Shown: positions 1-9,360, numbered from the stretch's first letter. The stretch: 20,905 bases of DNA from Bremia lactucae (GCF_004359215.1 NC_090614.1:981141-1002045), one strand, 5' to 3'. The notes: a model not told the origin generated them from the sequence alone. A program made the numbers and translations.

Positions 1-1412
1 ATTTGAGTGATGCTCGTGATCAAGACCCTCGTCCAATACATGGATGTAGTGGTCGAGTTTGTCAATCTTCGACTCTAGCTCACGCAAATAGGTCAGATCT
101 AATTTTCCCTCCTCCACCACAACCATTGGTGGATACCGACAGTGGTCAACGTTTCCTTGCGGGACGTATCGTAAACGACCGTGATATGCAGGGGCAGCAA
201 CGAGATATCTTGTTCGCTGGCGCGGTTATCCAATATCGCATTACAGCAGGAAGCCTTAGTCCCAGCTAGTTGTTGACGTTGAGGGCCTCGTCCGTCAGTA
301 TGACGAGACTCATCCGATGGATTAGAAGGTCCATCGGAAACACATATCTCTGGCGCTTAAAATCGATTGCAAAACGTTAATCGCATCGCGCATCTCGATA
401 GAGATGTGAGCCTTTTCCCGTTTTGAAGAAAGGGGATAGATATCCTTCTCACTCGTTTCGTGTTGTCGGCACAACACGGACAGAGATCAGGTCACATGAG
501 GCATGGAAGTCCTGCCTCACGAGAAAGCCGATACAATTTAAATCTTGCACCGGTTGGAAATCCTTTTTAACTTAACGCGAATCGCATAAAATTTTTGAAG
601 TCAGGCTCGCGTCCAATGTCTTTGACATTGCGAAAAAATGTGCTTCAGGATTGCATTAAGAGCGTTTATCTCGCTTGGTGTTGCCACTGTACCATCGATG
701 CTTAAGAAAAAGCATCGAAAAAAATCGTTTCCAGCGCAAAAGCTTTTCGCGCTGGGATCAAGGTCATCTAGCTTTGTCGCAATAAATAAGGGATATTTAT
801 TGTGAGGGGTGGTCTCTCCAGACAAGCTACTGACTGGCCGTTCGGGCAAAAGCCAAGGCTTCTTCTCAGAAACAAGACGAAACATTTTAGTGTCTGCACT
901 CTTCTGAGTGGTACCCACTAAAGCAGGGGTACTCCAAAAACTTTTATTTCGATGGCTTACGTCATCGTCATCACCACGAGCAGGGAAAAGTACGGGGGAC
1001 GGCAGAAGAGACGGTGATGGCGATATGGTATCATCACCATCGTCGGGACCAAACATGCTATAGCGAACGCTATTAGCACGACTATCCGATAGAGCCCCCT
1101 CATTCGAAGGCTCATAGTCAGTCGCCTATGAACGTTCTTCGACTATTCCACTCTACCCGAGGCGGCCGTTTCGTCCGACTCGCATTCAAAGTCGACCTCC
1201 AAAGAGTGGTCGCATTTACATGGTAACTCACCACGTGCATCCGCAATATTTAGGGTTGCGGGAGAAGATAATACTACGGTAGACATCTTGTCTGCCGCAG
1301 TAGACAATATTGCGTCACCCGCGGCTGCATGTACCGCAGCCGAAGGCTCCGCACTATTCGCACACCGCATGGACCCATAAACCATGCGATAAAAAATGAT
1401 GGTTCTGACCAA
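1..1412 (-). pseudogene. Decayed unrecognised ORF, antisense-type candidate
   Basis: I do not recognise this protein. Read on the minus strand it is a string of open segments joined by frameshifts and stops: about 1412-1143 (Ala/Ser-rich, then acidic), about 1120-601 (acidic, with a GPDDGDD patch and a Ser/Pro stretch), about 420-330, about 330-150 (Ser/Arg/Gly/Gln-rich) and about 145-1. The last has a heptad-like coiled coil (YLRELESKIDKLDHYIHVL, roughly 100-45) and is cut by the window edge. The acidic, disordered start followed by a coiled coil resembles, in composition only, the plus-strand ORF at 6668 inside element 2. If the LTR scrap at 1538 is real and plus-oriented, this ORF would lie antisense just inside the 3' end of an element located left of the window. 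A gag gene of a minus-strand element is the main alternative. Confidence is moderate that it was coding and low for its identity. Confidence 0.45.
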
Positions 1413-1420
1413 TCAACATT

Positions 1421-1488
1421 CATTTAAGTGGTCTTATAGTGACCACTCTATTCTTTTTCATTTAAGTGGTCTTATAGTGACTACTCTA
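1421..1488. repeat. Direct repeat, 30 bp x2, each with a hairpin
   Basis: Copies lie at 1421-1450 and 1459-1488, start-to-start spacing 38 bp, with one mismatch. Within the first copy, 1427-1433 (agtggtc) pairs perfectly with 1441-1447 (gaccact) around a 7-nt loop. In the second copy the stem carries the one changed base. Function unknown. Confidence 0.8.
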
Positions 1489-1537
1489 ATCAATGACAGT
1501 CAGTGTAATTGTCGTTTAAGGGGGGTGATTTAAAGGA

Positions 1538-1566
1538 ATGTATCGTTACATTTAATTAGCACTTAG
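1538..1566 (+). repeat. Possible LTR start fragment (TGTAACGGGG family)
   Basis: The string tgtatcgttacat matches exactly the bases just inside the start of the minus-strand LTR at 16333, and the following bases up to cactta also align with small gaps. The plus orientation would make it the first part of a 3' LTR. It is short, and it abuts or slightly overlaps the resumption of RT coding sequence near 1551-1566, so a junction between two elements lies here. Chance similarity is not excluded. Confidence 0.4.
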
Positions 1567-2490
1567 GGAGTGGTTGGTTATGCCACAAGAATTTTGCAAC
1601 GCCCCGGCAAGCTCTAATCGTCTCGTGATGCAACTGCTCCTCCCTCATCGAGATAATACACAAGCTTATCACGATGACTTTTTTGTCGATAGTCGTGCGG
1701 AGCATGGTCGGTCGGATATGGAAACCATTTAGACCATTTGCGAGCAGTGCTCGAGTGTATGCGCACAAACAAATTGTATGCCAATGCATCGAAATGCATT
1801 TTTGGCACAGACGAAATTCCTTTTTTAGTATGATTCACTGGAAAGCGAGGCCTTAGAGCGAATCCGCTAAGGTAAAAGCCATAGTAGATTGGCCGGTTCC
1901 TATAAACCAAAAGGATTTGCGTAAGTGGTTGGGTCTCTCCAACTATTTACACAAATATAGCAAAAATTACGCTGATATGGCTAGGCCGGTATCTAATCTT
2001 TTTAAAAAAAGATACAGAATGGTGCTGGACTAGCACAGAACATAATGTTCTTAAGCAGTTTAGGATAGTCTTATCCAAGCCCCGAATCTGGCACTGCCAA
2101 ATCCAAATTGGCCTTTCAGTGTCGTCTGTGACGCGTCAGATTTTGCCATTGGCAGTGCTCTGTTGCAAACAGATGTTGGTGAACACGAACGTGTTGCGTT
2201 CGAGTCTAGAAAGCTTCAAGCTGCGAAAAAGAACGACCCAGTTCATGACAAAGAGTTACTTGCTATAAAGTATGTTCGCGTCAAATTCAGACTTCATCTG
2301 CTCGGCTCGAAGCCGTTTGTGATCCATGCAGATCACGCGTCATTACGCACGGCGACTAAGTCGACCACCTCTCCACAGAGAATGGCCCGATGGCTATCAT
2401 TTTTCGCGGAATACAATTCGTGGTGAAGCATAAGCCAGGTAAGCAGAATGGTTTGGCCGATGCGTTATCACGCAGGCCGAAAAAGAGCTC
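1551..2490 (+). pseudogene. pol: Element 1 pol: reverse transcriptase (partial) and RNase H
   Basis: This is Ty3/Gypsy RT, which copies element RNA into DNA, joined to RNase H, which degrades the RNA template. The sequence enters RT in mid-domain at REWLVMPQ (about 1560-1590) followed by CNAPASSNR. The catalytic Y-x-D-D box is present as YHDD at 1667-1678, then FFVDS. A +1 shift near 1728 leads into the connection (LECMRTNKLYANASKCIF), another near 1900 into QKDLRKWLGLSNYLHKY, and further shifts follow around 2015 and 2090. RNase H begins with VCDASDFAIGSALLQ, its first catalytic Asp being codon 2130-2132, and runs through PVHDKELLAI and IHADHASLRT to the tether ADALSRRP at about 2458-2480. 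Fingers and the first catalytic Asp of RT are missing upstream, as are protease and gag. At least four frameshifts make it a pseudogene. The family call is firm. Confidence 0.92.
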
Positions 2491-2499
2491 TCTCAGTTA

Positions 2500-4020
2500 A
2501 TGGCTACTTTATGTCGCCTATTTCCGTTATTAATATGCTCGGCTTACGCCAAGGATGAATATTGTGTAGCTCTGCCACGAGCTCTAAAGAACTCTGATAC
2601 CGGTATTAACTTAACAGCACGTTCGCGTGCAAGGTTACATCAATTTTGTATCAATAACGACCCGTTGCTTTATTGCACGGACACTGCGGACCCTCCGGGT
2701 GTTGTTGCTCCTCATGATGAGGATTTGAAGTACTAAATTCTCTATGAGGCACTCGATACTTTCTTAGTGCTCATCTCGGTAGAGAAAATACCTACGGCTC
2801 TGTAAGCCAGATTTATTGGTGGCCCAAACTTTATAAATGGGTCAGCACATACGTTCGCACATGCGAAACTTGCCAACGGGTTAAACCCTTGGCGCATGCT
2901 GCTGCGTCACTGGCAAGTCTGCCCGTACCTGTAGGGTCTAAGGGGTCCATTTGTATGGATTTTGTTTTCGGTCTACCGAAAGGTTCGGTATAGTGGTGTT
3001 TGCTTACCGATATAGCAAAATTGTTCACTTAGCAGCGAATCCGGGTACCGTTGATGGTGAAGGTACAGCAAAGCTGTTCATGATCGCGTGTTTCGACAGC
3101 ACGATTTTGCCAGTGGCAATTGTCTCTGATCGGTACTCCGTTTCACAGTTTAATTTGGAAATCAACTTTCCGAGTGCTTGGCATCAGATTGGACATGGAC
3201 ACTGCGGACCATCCGCAGCCGATGGTCAAAATGAACGTGTCAATCGCGTCATTGACGACGTTTCACGCAGTGTGTGTGCTCAGACACCAAAGCGCTGGAG
3301 CTTAAAGCTCCCAGTGGTGGAGTTTGCGTCAAATAACGCTATACATGCCTCTACACGCTATACTCCGTTCTATGTCGACGGTCTCGCCCACCCACGCGTT
3401 CAATTAACGATACCACTGCGTGGTTCAGGGCTTGGTGGGGGAGAATTAGCCGATAGGCTTGCTGATATCAGCCCTGTTACCGTTCGGAAACAAGTAAGCG
3501 AGTTTCTCGCGACGCGATTTAGTGTCTTAAGACATGTAGGGGATACGATGGCTAATAGCCAAGACAAACAAAAAGAACCAGCAGATGCAAAAGGCAAAAA
3601 CTGAACGAATTTGTTTATGTGGTCGGAGTCCGAGTTTTATTAAACGCTAAGAATCCACCTACTAACTTGATGACCGCGGTCTTTAAGACCAAACTGCGCC
3701 CGTGCTTTGTTGGACCATTTACGGTCGTGGGCAAGAAGGAACAAGCTTATACGCTAAGCCTTCTTAGCAAGCTGTCTACACACCCAGTATTCTACGTCGG
3801 TTTACTCAAGCCATATCGGGACCCTTCCCGCGTGGACTTGAACACGCTTGCGCCGATACAGACGGTCGTGCCGCAGATTGCTACGTCCTCACCAAGATGT
3901 CCAGCTGGTACTCTAAATGAAGTTGATGACGCTCCAGCATCGAAAGCCGGTTCTGAATTGCTTAAAAAGGCTCTCAACCCGAGCAAGGCTCTCACGAAGA
4001 AGTTGTACCTCGTGCTCTAA
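2500..4020 (+). pseudogene. pol: Element 1 pol: integrase
   Basis: Ty3/Gypsy integrase, which joins new element DNA to the host chromosome. The N-terminal part (HQFCINND, then HDEDLKY at about 2730) leads into a damaged HHCC zinc domain: the first His of the usual EAHD is Leu (about 2750), the second is in SAHLGRE, and the Cys pair is CETC (about 2866-2877). In the core the first Asp is in CMDFVFGLPK (codon 2958-2960), the second in IVSDR (3128-3130) and the Glu in GQNERVNR (3233-3235), so all three catalytic acids survive. Frameshifts occur near 2760, 2940-3000, 3130-3230 and 3604. The C-terminal half carries RVLLNAKN, TKLRPCFVGPFTV and HPVFYVGLLKPYRDPS (about 3625-3830), then an unstructured linker. 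It continues into the chromodomain at 4029 after a stop. Well supported, but not functional as it stands. Confidence 0.92.
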
Positions 4021-4028
4021 ATCATTAA

Positions 4029-4270
4029 ATGTTTCCGTCGAGATTGCGGCCCCCTCCCGCGCTGCTTGATGCGCGAGGGAACTTTCAGTTTCACGTGAAG
4101 AAACTTTTAAGGCGACGCCGTCGTAAGAGTACCAGTATCTGGTTTAGTGGCTGGGGTACCCCTCTTCTGAGAACTCCTTGGAGTTTAAGGCACCTCTTCG
4201 GCAAAATTTCCCGTACGCCGTTGACGTTATCGAGCGCCAAGCTCAGGTCCAACTCGCATCAAACGACGCT
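4029..4270 (+). pseudogene. Element 1 chromodomain (frameshifted)
   Basis: C-terminal chromodomain of a chromovirus-type Gypsy integrase, a module that in this family binds marked histone tails and steers insertion. The run PPPALLDARGNFQFHVKKLL (about 4050-4110) is the usual lead-in. A shift near 4140 separates it from WGYPSSENSLEF and the following helix AVDVIERQAQVQ (about 4150-4255). The aromatic GYP and the ENS.EF patch are the recognisable core. A basic run (RRRRRK) sits at the junction. The equivalent domain is seen in element 2 on the minus strand at 7592-7830. Confidence 0.8.
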
Positions 4271-4459
4271 TCTCACCAATAGACGTGGACTAAGGTGTTT
4301 CTGTAGCCTCAGTGCGGCTTCGATTCATGGTTGACGGTCAACCGAAGCACTGAAAAATTGGCTAAATTTTTCTTCGTTTGTGGCATAAATGCCGAACGTA
4401 ACTGGCCTTTGGCCTTAAGCTTAGTGAAATCGAATCGAACCTTCCGTTGCAAACAAACA
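4271..4459. other. Element 1 3' internal region, no clear coding
   Basis: This stretch lies between the chromodomain and the antisense coding traces. It contains small palindromic stretches (aaattggctaaattttt, tttggccttaa) but no domain I recognise. Confidence 0.4.
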
Positions 4460-5010
4460 TCAGCCACATCGGCAGACTCTTCGATATTTTAAATATTGCG
4501 GAGACCGCGTGCCCGATGGACCCAGTTCTGAAAATTCTTTTGCACTCCTTGTTTTGTTTGGAAACAAAACGATCGGAATTATTATCATGGAGGTCACCGA
4601 AGACCCACGGGCTTGATCACATAAAAGCGTCAGATACTGACTTCGCGTCATTTTCTTTGGCGTAAGGTATTGCTCATAGAAGCGTCGCGAGCAGCGATTT
4701 CCTCCGGCGTCCTCGCCGGGTCACTGGAGATCCAGATGCCCAAGCTGTGACCGCCATCTCTTTGAGACGCTCGTCCGCACTAAGCGAAGTGAATCTATAT
4801 TAGCTATGAGCATAAGCTTTTGATATCTTGGTAGCTCAACGTCGAGCTTGTTCTTCTAGGATGATTGCCTGCTCTTGCTCTTCATCGAGTGGATTCGTAA
4901 TGATGTTAGACTCAGGGTCCCGAGTCCTGCTCAATGCTTTCAAAGTCTGCCATCCCCTCATTGTCGACGAAGGTGCTAAAAGTCTGTGACTCACGCTTCA
5001 TTGTCATGGC
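4460..5010 (-). pseudogene. Element 1 antisense ORF, decayed, unrecognised
   Basis: The minus strand between chromodomain and 3' LTR reads like broken coding sequence. It starts near the Met at about 5010 (MTMKRESQTFSTFVDNEG, FESIEQDSGP to 4912). A one-base shift then leads into an acidic stretch (PESNIITNPLDEEQEQAIIL, then EEQARR), then FTSLSADERLKEMAVTAW, and in another frame SDPARTPEEIAARDAS to about 4645, ending in a short tail to 4460. The composition is acidic and helical. I know no family for it. Its position and orientation match the plus-strand ORF inside element 2 (6668 onward), also between chromodomain and LTR and opposite to pol. It could be an accessory protein of the element, or residual sequence without function. 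Shared frame breaks with the neighbouring pol suggest it decayed with the element. Confidence 0.45.
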
Positions 5011-5035
5011 ATAAAGAAATAAAAATAATAAAACT

Positions 5036-5093
5036 AAAGAGGAAATGAGGCGAATGTTGTCACCCACTGTCCATAGTCTGATGGGAAAACGTG
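5036..5093 (+). promoter_or_regulatory. Polypurine tract region before the LTR
   Basis: Two purine runs precede the LTR: 5036-5052 (one T in 17) and gatgggaaaa at 5082-5091, which ends two bases before the LTR. In LTR elements such a tract primes plus-strand DNA synthesis, and the adjacent one is the better candidate. Confidence 0.55.
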
Positions 5094-5858
5094 TAATGGG
5101 GCACATATCGGTTGGAGAACCGTTGTTGTGGTATATTTACGTTATGGGAAACTACCCTTTCAAACTATTCTAGAATTGTTAGTAGCTGAAATTACGTTTA
5201 TTATAAGTAACAAATGTGGTCGCCGCCAGATATAAATCCGGCGGCCGAAATATATTTTAACTTAGCTCGGGTAAGGATCTGGATTAAATAATTAAATGAA
5301 GTTCTGTTCCCCTTTTGTTTTTAAAGCGTCAAGTGCCTTCCTATGGCTTGCGCATTGATCAATATGTGAAAGAAGCCTAAGGTATTTCTTCTTGAGTACT
5401 AGTTGCCACTTGGTTCTACGAACCCCGAATCCCTTTAACTAGAATTTATAAAGTTTTAATAGCTTGAACGTTTCCCTGAGTTGTTGATCCATTAGTTCTA
5501 TAGAACTAAGAGACTCTCTGCGTCTAAAGTCTTCCTCTTACTTTGGGAGCGAGGTAGTTCCGCTTCAACGCTTTTTTTTCTGCTTTACATATATATAATT
5601 TACCTGACTAATATCTTTCTTTATATTTGTCTTTGTATTGGTTGCTCCTAGTGACGTGATCCTTCGTCCGTATGTGCATTGCATGGGGTCTTTGCAGCCT
5701 ACGCTTCTGGCTCCTCTTAGCCGAACCGTCTGTATTACACCTGAATTAAAGAAAATGCAAAACGTATACTTGGTAAGAGTCCAACAAAGACCTAAAGTTT
5801 CACTTTAGTTTACATTATGATATCAACATTTATTAAGTTTGATAACATCCCCATTACA
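5094..5858 (+). repeat. 3' LTR of element 1 (765 bp)
   Basis: The LTR begins tgtaatgggg (5094-5103) and ends ccccattaca (5849-5858), a perfect 10-bp inverted pair that defines the ends. It follows the element 1 pol and a purine tract, in the plus orientation. A TATA-like box sits at 5231-5237. The matching 5' LTR is absent because element 1 is truncated at about 1551. The terminal sequence differs by one base from the TGTAACGGGG family at 16010 and 18125, while the interior looks unrelated, so it is a separate family. Confidence 0.85.
5231..5237 (+). promoter_or_regulatory. TATA-like box of the 5094 LTR
   Basis: The sequence tataaat lies 137 bp into the LTR, in the loop of a perfect 5-bp inverted repeat ccgcc (5223-5227) / ggcgg (5240-5244). 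It is a plausible core promoter for element transcription. Confidence 0.5.
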
Positions 5859-6055
5859 TGACATATCCTCTTAATCCAAGGCTTATTATTGGTTGTTTCT
5901 GAAACGTTAATGAAGAGTAAGATAAATATCGTGAGACAATTTTAGTATTACTGAGTCATAAACTGAGAGGCTGAAAACTAAAAAAATGCTCCCTTGCTAA
6001 AGCCAGCTATAGAGTGTCATGTGTGCTTACATGAGATATAATGACCGAATGGTTT
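5859..6055. other. Spacer between two LTRs
   Basis: About 200 bp of AT-rich sequence between the end of element 1 and the outer end of element 2. I see no gene. The five bases after the first LTR (tgaca) have no partner to test as a target duplication. Confidence 0.5.
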
Positions 6056-6535
6056 TGTAGGCGGGCACGTCTAAATGTGGCCACGCTCTACTTAAGCACA
6101 CACCCTAGCACACCGAGGAAGCGCTTAGACTAAGCGACCTCACCCAACGCTTTAAGTTTGCTAGTAAAGTGTCGTCACTGGAGCGGTAATCCGGCTTCTC
6201 GTGCGCACTTACTAACAAAGAAGTAGTTTTCAGACTGATTTATATTTAATCGCATTAAATATAAGACCTGTTTTTACCATTAAAACGTCATCTCTGTAGA
6301 TAACACTAATATGTATTGCGAATTTATCATTCTAGATACCTCCGGTAATGGATGACGCAACCCGTCATCGTGAATGCGCCTATGTGCATCACATACACAA
6401 GGCTTGCTCACAAATGTAAATTACACCAGAAAGGTGAGTCTAATTACTTTATTTATGCAATTGACCATTCCCTTAAGTTCGCGAAGTTTATTTAACGGTG
6501 ACTGTGTAATATTAGGGCAAAATTAACCCGTTACG
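6056..6535 (-). repeat. 3' LTR of element 2
   Basis: It aligns along nearly its whole length with the LTR at 14470-14995 in the same direction. Orientation is minus, because the 14470 copy abuts a primer site and minus-strand gag. The outer end is tgtaggcggg at 6056-6065. The inner end reads cccgttacg at 6527-6535, i.e. GTAACGGG on the minus strand, with the first base changed. Just inside lies a purine tract. On the minus strand TATAAAT is at 6238-6244. The two LTR copies differ at many positions, so the insertion is old. Confidence 0.8.
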
Positions 6536-6549
6536 CCATCCCTCCCTTT
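6536..6549 (-). promoter_or_regulatory. Polypurine tract of element 2
   Basis: On the minus strand this reads AAAGGGAGGGATGG directly before the LTR start, the expected place for the plus-strand primer tract. It supports minus orientation for the LTR at 6056-6535. Confidence 0.65.
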
Positions 6550-6667
6550 AAAAACGAATTTACATTTTTAAATTCGTCAAAGAGGAGAGAGGAACTGCGA
6601 GCAGCTTACGCGCCGCTTGTTCTCTCATTTACTTCAGCGACCTGTGTTTACAAACACGGCGCCAAAG

Positions 6668-8010
6668 ATGCCACCTAAAAAGGGCCACGTTGGTGGGTCG
6701 TCTGCAAAGACATCCACGCAACCTCGCTAAGCGCACGCGCCGCGTTAACACGCCGGCAGCGTCCAATGCCTTAGTCGAAACGCCGACAGCAACTGCTGCT
6801 ATCGCGTAACGGGGCTTAATGATCCATCTCAGTTTAACAGTGATAATGTTGATCCGTCGCTCATTGTCGACTACAATGAGTCGACACGGTTGTCGTCCCC
6901 TCATAGTTTTGATGCGGACAACGACCTAATGAGGAAAGATGATGGCATTTTATTGCCCATCTAAACCTATCTCATTGCTCACAACATGGTCACAGCAACA
7001 TTTTATGCTGTCTCGTCGTCTTTGTTGGATAGCGCAGCGACAGGTAATGAGAGCGCTTCTCATAAAGGCGCAGCCGCTTCTTCGTTGGGTATGAACCACA
7101 ACGCCTTATGCTCAGACCACTATCCGTAATGGTTCTGACATAGATGATTCTGAGCCTAACTCTGCCGGCGACACGTGAACGTGATCAGTCGGTGTCACAA
7201 GCCATTCGCTTAGAACCTGGCTATATGACGAGTGTCATATTACCGATGCCCCCTCCCTATAAATAGCCTCTTTCAAATGGGCCAAGAGCGTCGCTTCTAG
7301 AGCGCGCTCTTCTAGACGCACATAATTATTATGGCATCTTTAAATCATAGAGGGCTCAGGGAAAACCGTTTGGGCGTATTTTCCCGATCCCGGTCGGGTT
7401 GCGTTAAAACACCCGACCAATACGAGGCGAATTCTTGCGCCGCATTCATCGCATTCCGATGCGATGAAACAGCGGTCGAAACGAATTAATTTCGCCTGCT
7501 TCCGTGTGGAAGAAATCATGGGCGGTACTGTACCCCCTGTTTCTTCTCACAACGTTCTTCTGCTAGTCCATTTGAGACTAGCGAAGAGGCCTCAGCTGGT
7601 GCTACTTTCATAGGCAGCCACCAAGCCGAGCACATCAATACGTAGGGTATCGCTCGGTTCCCAAGAGTCAAAACGCTTTGGGTAACCTTTCAATTGGACG
7701 AGGATCTGATACCCTTGCTTCACGGAGCGGTGGGCAACCTTCTAACAAGGAAGCGTTGATTCCCACCCGCATCCATTAGTGCAGGCGGCGCCCGATAGGA
7801 GTGGCGATCTCGCCCACCAACTCGCGGCTGCTTTATCTTCGTCCGTTCAGCCACAAGCCTTAAGCACTGCTGAACGACGTATTGCGGATCTCGAGGGTCA
7901 AGTCTCACGACTGAACTCGGATGTCGTTGATGTCCGAGCGAAGGCTTGCTAGGGTTATGAACGCCTGAAGACTCGCTTGGAGCTTTTCGAACGGATAATG
8001 CTGAGGTATC
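6668..8010 (+). pseudogene. Antisense ORF within element 2, decayed, unrecognised
   Basis: This plus-strand coding trace lies opposite the 3' part of the minus-strand element. It begins with a clean ATG at 6668 (MPPKKGHVGGSSAKTSTQPR, stop at 6728-6730), a typical basic, Ser/Thr-rich start. After shifts it continues with DPSQFNSDNVDPSLIVDYNE and SFDADNDLMRKDDG (about 6820-6950), then RERDQSVSQAIRLEPGYM and SVILPMPPPYK (about 7176-7263), a Ser/Arg/Gly-rich section, and a heptad coiled coil (AERRIADLEGQVSRLNSDV, about 7875-7935). An in-frame stop follows at about 7951, then YERLKTRLELFERIM. The part after about 7590 overlaps the minus-strand chromodomain and integrase linker, so there it may be a codon shadow; the part 6668-7290 has no competing minus-strand protein. 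No family recognised. It could also be a fragment of another element's gag. Its leader from the LTR is about 130 bp. Confidence 0.5.
7592..7830 (-). pseudogene. Element 2 chromodomain
   Basis: On the minus strand, YRAPPALMDAGGNQRFLVRRL (interrupted by a shift near 7740) leads into QGYQILVQLKGYPKRFDSWE and LRIDVLGLVAAYESSTS, stopping at 7592-7594. The pattern ILV-x-KGYP....SWEP plus a C-terminal helix is the chromodomain hallmark, matching the equivalent module of element 1. It closes the integrase polyprotein. One frameshift is present. A usual Trp after ILVQ is Leu here. Confidence 0.85.
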
Positions 8011-8169
8011 CGCCTTACTCGCGTGATATCCATCAATCTCCGAGTCCTGTTCGTGGTGGAAGGAAGGGGTTGGCTGTTACTTTTTTCGCCTACTCCGTCT
8101 CCCTCACCAGAACGATACTCGACTCACAGTCGGCGTCACCATCTGTCTCCTTAGACGGATGGGGCTATG

Positions 8170-9360
8170 TGACCTCATTGGGTCCACAAACCTTTTCAGA
8201 CGACCCACGTAAAATACGGTGTGCGTCTTCATACACGGGGAAGGTTGAGCCTATAATATTGGTCTCCAACCTTTTCTACCACCGTAAAGGGCCTAATGGG
8301 ACGCGGCAACAACTTCGTAGTACCTCCAGGTGGTACAGAATTCGCATTCTTAAAAGCACCTTTTCACCCACTTTAACACGTTCATTTTTTTGCAACCATT
8401 TGGGTCCGCATATTCGTATTCCTTGTCCTGTGCACTTGCCATCGCGTCACAGCCTTTACGTGTGATGGCTTAGAGATTATCCACAAAGCGTTGAGCCTCG
8501 ATCACGCTTTTCGCATTAAACGTGCCAATGATACCGCCGAGAGGTCGGTCATAAGGCGTAGCTTTATTGACCACTGCTAAACTGGCAGGGTCACTAGGGC
8601 AAGTTTTTAGTCGTTGCGATTATACACTCGCGGGTCAGCGTCATATTGACATGACTATGTCCCTCTTTCGCACCGAAATAGTGAGGGAGCCTCTCCCACT
8701 AAGACTCGGGCTGCACACAACGTCCGAGGATGGCGCAGTCTGTTTATATAAAACGGTGTCTCACCCGTACTGGCGTGGACACTGTTATTTGTAGCGAACT
8801 CTACTAAGAACAATTGTTTGCTCCATTCTTCAGGAGTTTTTATAGTGCGTAAGACATCCGCCACGACTTGATTGGCAAGTTCTGCTTGGCCATCGGTCTG
8901 AGGGTGATCTGCCATCGATATGTGGAGCGTGTTACCTAGCAGATCGAACACATGTCGCCAAAAACTAGACATGGAAGGTGGATCCCGGTTCGATACTATA
9001 GACTCGATCATCCCGTGTAGTCGATAAACATGATCCAGGAACAAGAGAGCTGCCTCCTTGCCTGTGATCGATGCTTTACATGGTGCTAAACGCACCATTT
9101 CGCTCAGTCTGTCTACATAGACGACGAGCCCGTCCGACCTTTATGACCGGGCGGCATGCCGAACATGAAGTCCAGACTTACTGAAAGAATGTCTTTTCAA
9201 GGCCCACAGCCCATTAGATGGCGCATCATGGATCTCGTGAAGGATCATCAGCTTGAGATCTTTGTCATGAGGCACATAGATTCTAAAGGGATCACGAGGT
9301 GACAGCTGGTGCCATTACAGACCATCGCTGTAGATAAAACGATTTAGCTTAGTTTTAGGT
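8170..9360 (-). pseudogene. pol: Element 2 pol: integrase, internally deleted
   Basis: Minus-strand Ty3/Gypsy integrase. The N-terminal part (KLNRFIYSDGL, YVPHDKDLKLMILHEIHDAP, about 9355-9215) enters the HHCC domain but is cut off after a GLEKTFF-like remnant. The sequence jumps to SLDFMFGMP (catalytic Asp codon 9172-9170), so the CxxC half of the zinc finger is deleted. The core continues from 9098 with ALLFLDHVYRLHG. The second catalytic position is SNRDP, with Asn where family members have Asp (about 8990). ADHPQTDGQAELANQVV retains the Glu. A shift near 8690 is followed by the C-terminal barrel, with VGEKVLLRMR and LGPFTVVEKVGDQYYRLNLP (about 8380-8230). The chromodomain follows at 7830. 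Both the deletion and the Asp-to-Asn change would disable it. Confidence 0.9.

Noticed and set aside
3..269. Plus-strand open frame of 88 codons
   Set aside because: The minus strand of the same interval has a better coding pattern with a coiled coil and continues from upstream segments; the plus frame is taken as its shadow.
1614..1910. Minus-strand frames of 98 and 77 codons
   Set aside because: They lie opposite the RT core with YHDD and the connection region; shadows.
4912..5106. Membrane-like hydrophobic start of the element 1 antisense frame (LISSLVLLFLFLYAM)
   Set aside because: It is the complement of the A-rich stretch and purine tract before the LTR, and its Met lies inside the LTR; low-complexity sequence explains it.
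5859..6535. Target-site duplications around the LTRs
   Set aside because: The five bases outside matched LTR pairs do not agree, or one flank is missing, so no duplication can be claimed.
7977..8465. Plus-strand frame of 162 codons following the coiled coil
   Set aside because: Opposite the integrase C-terminal barrel (GPFTVVEKVGDQYYRLNLP) on the minus strand. Only the first few codons may belong to the antisense ORF.
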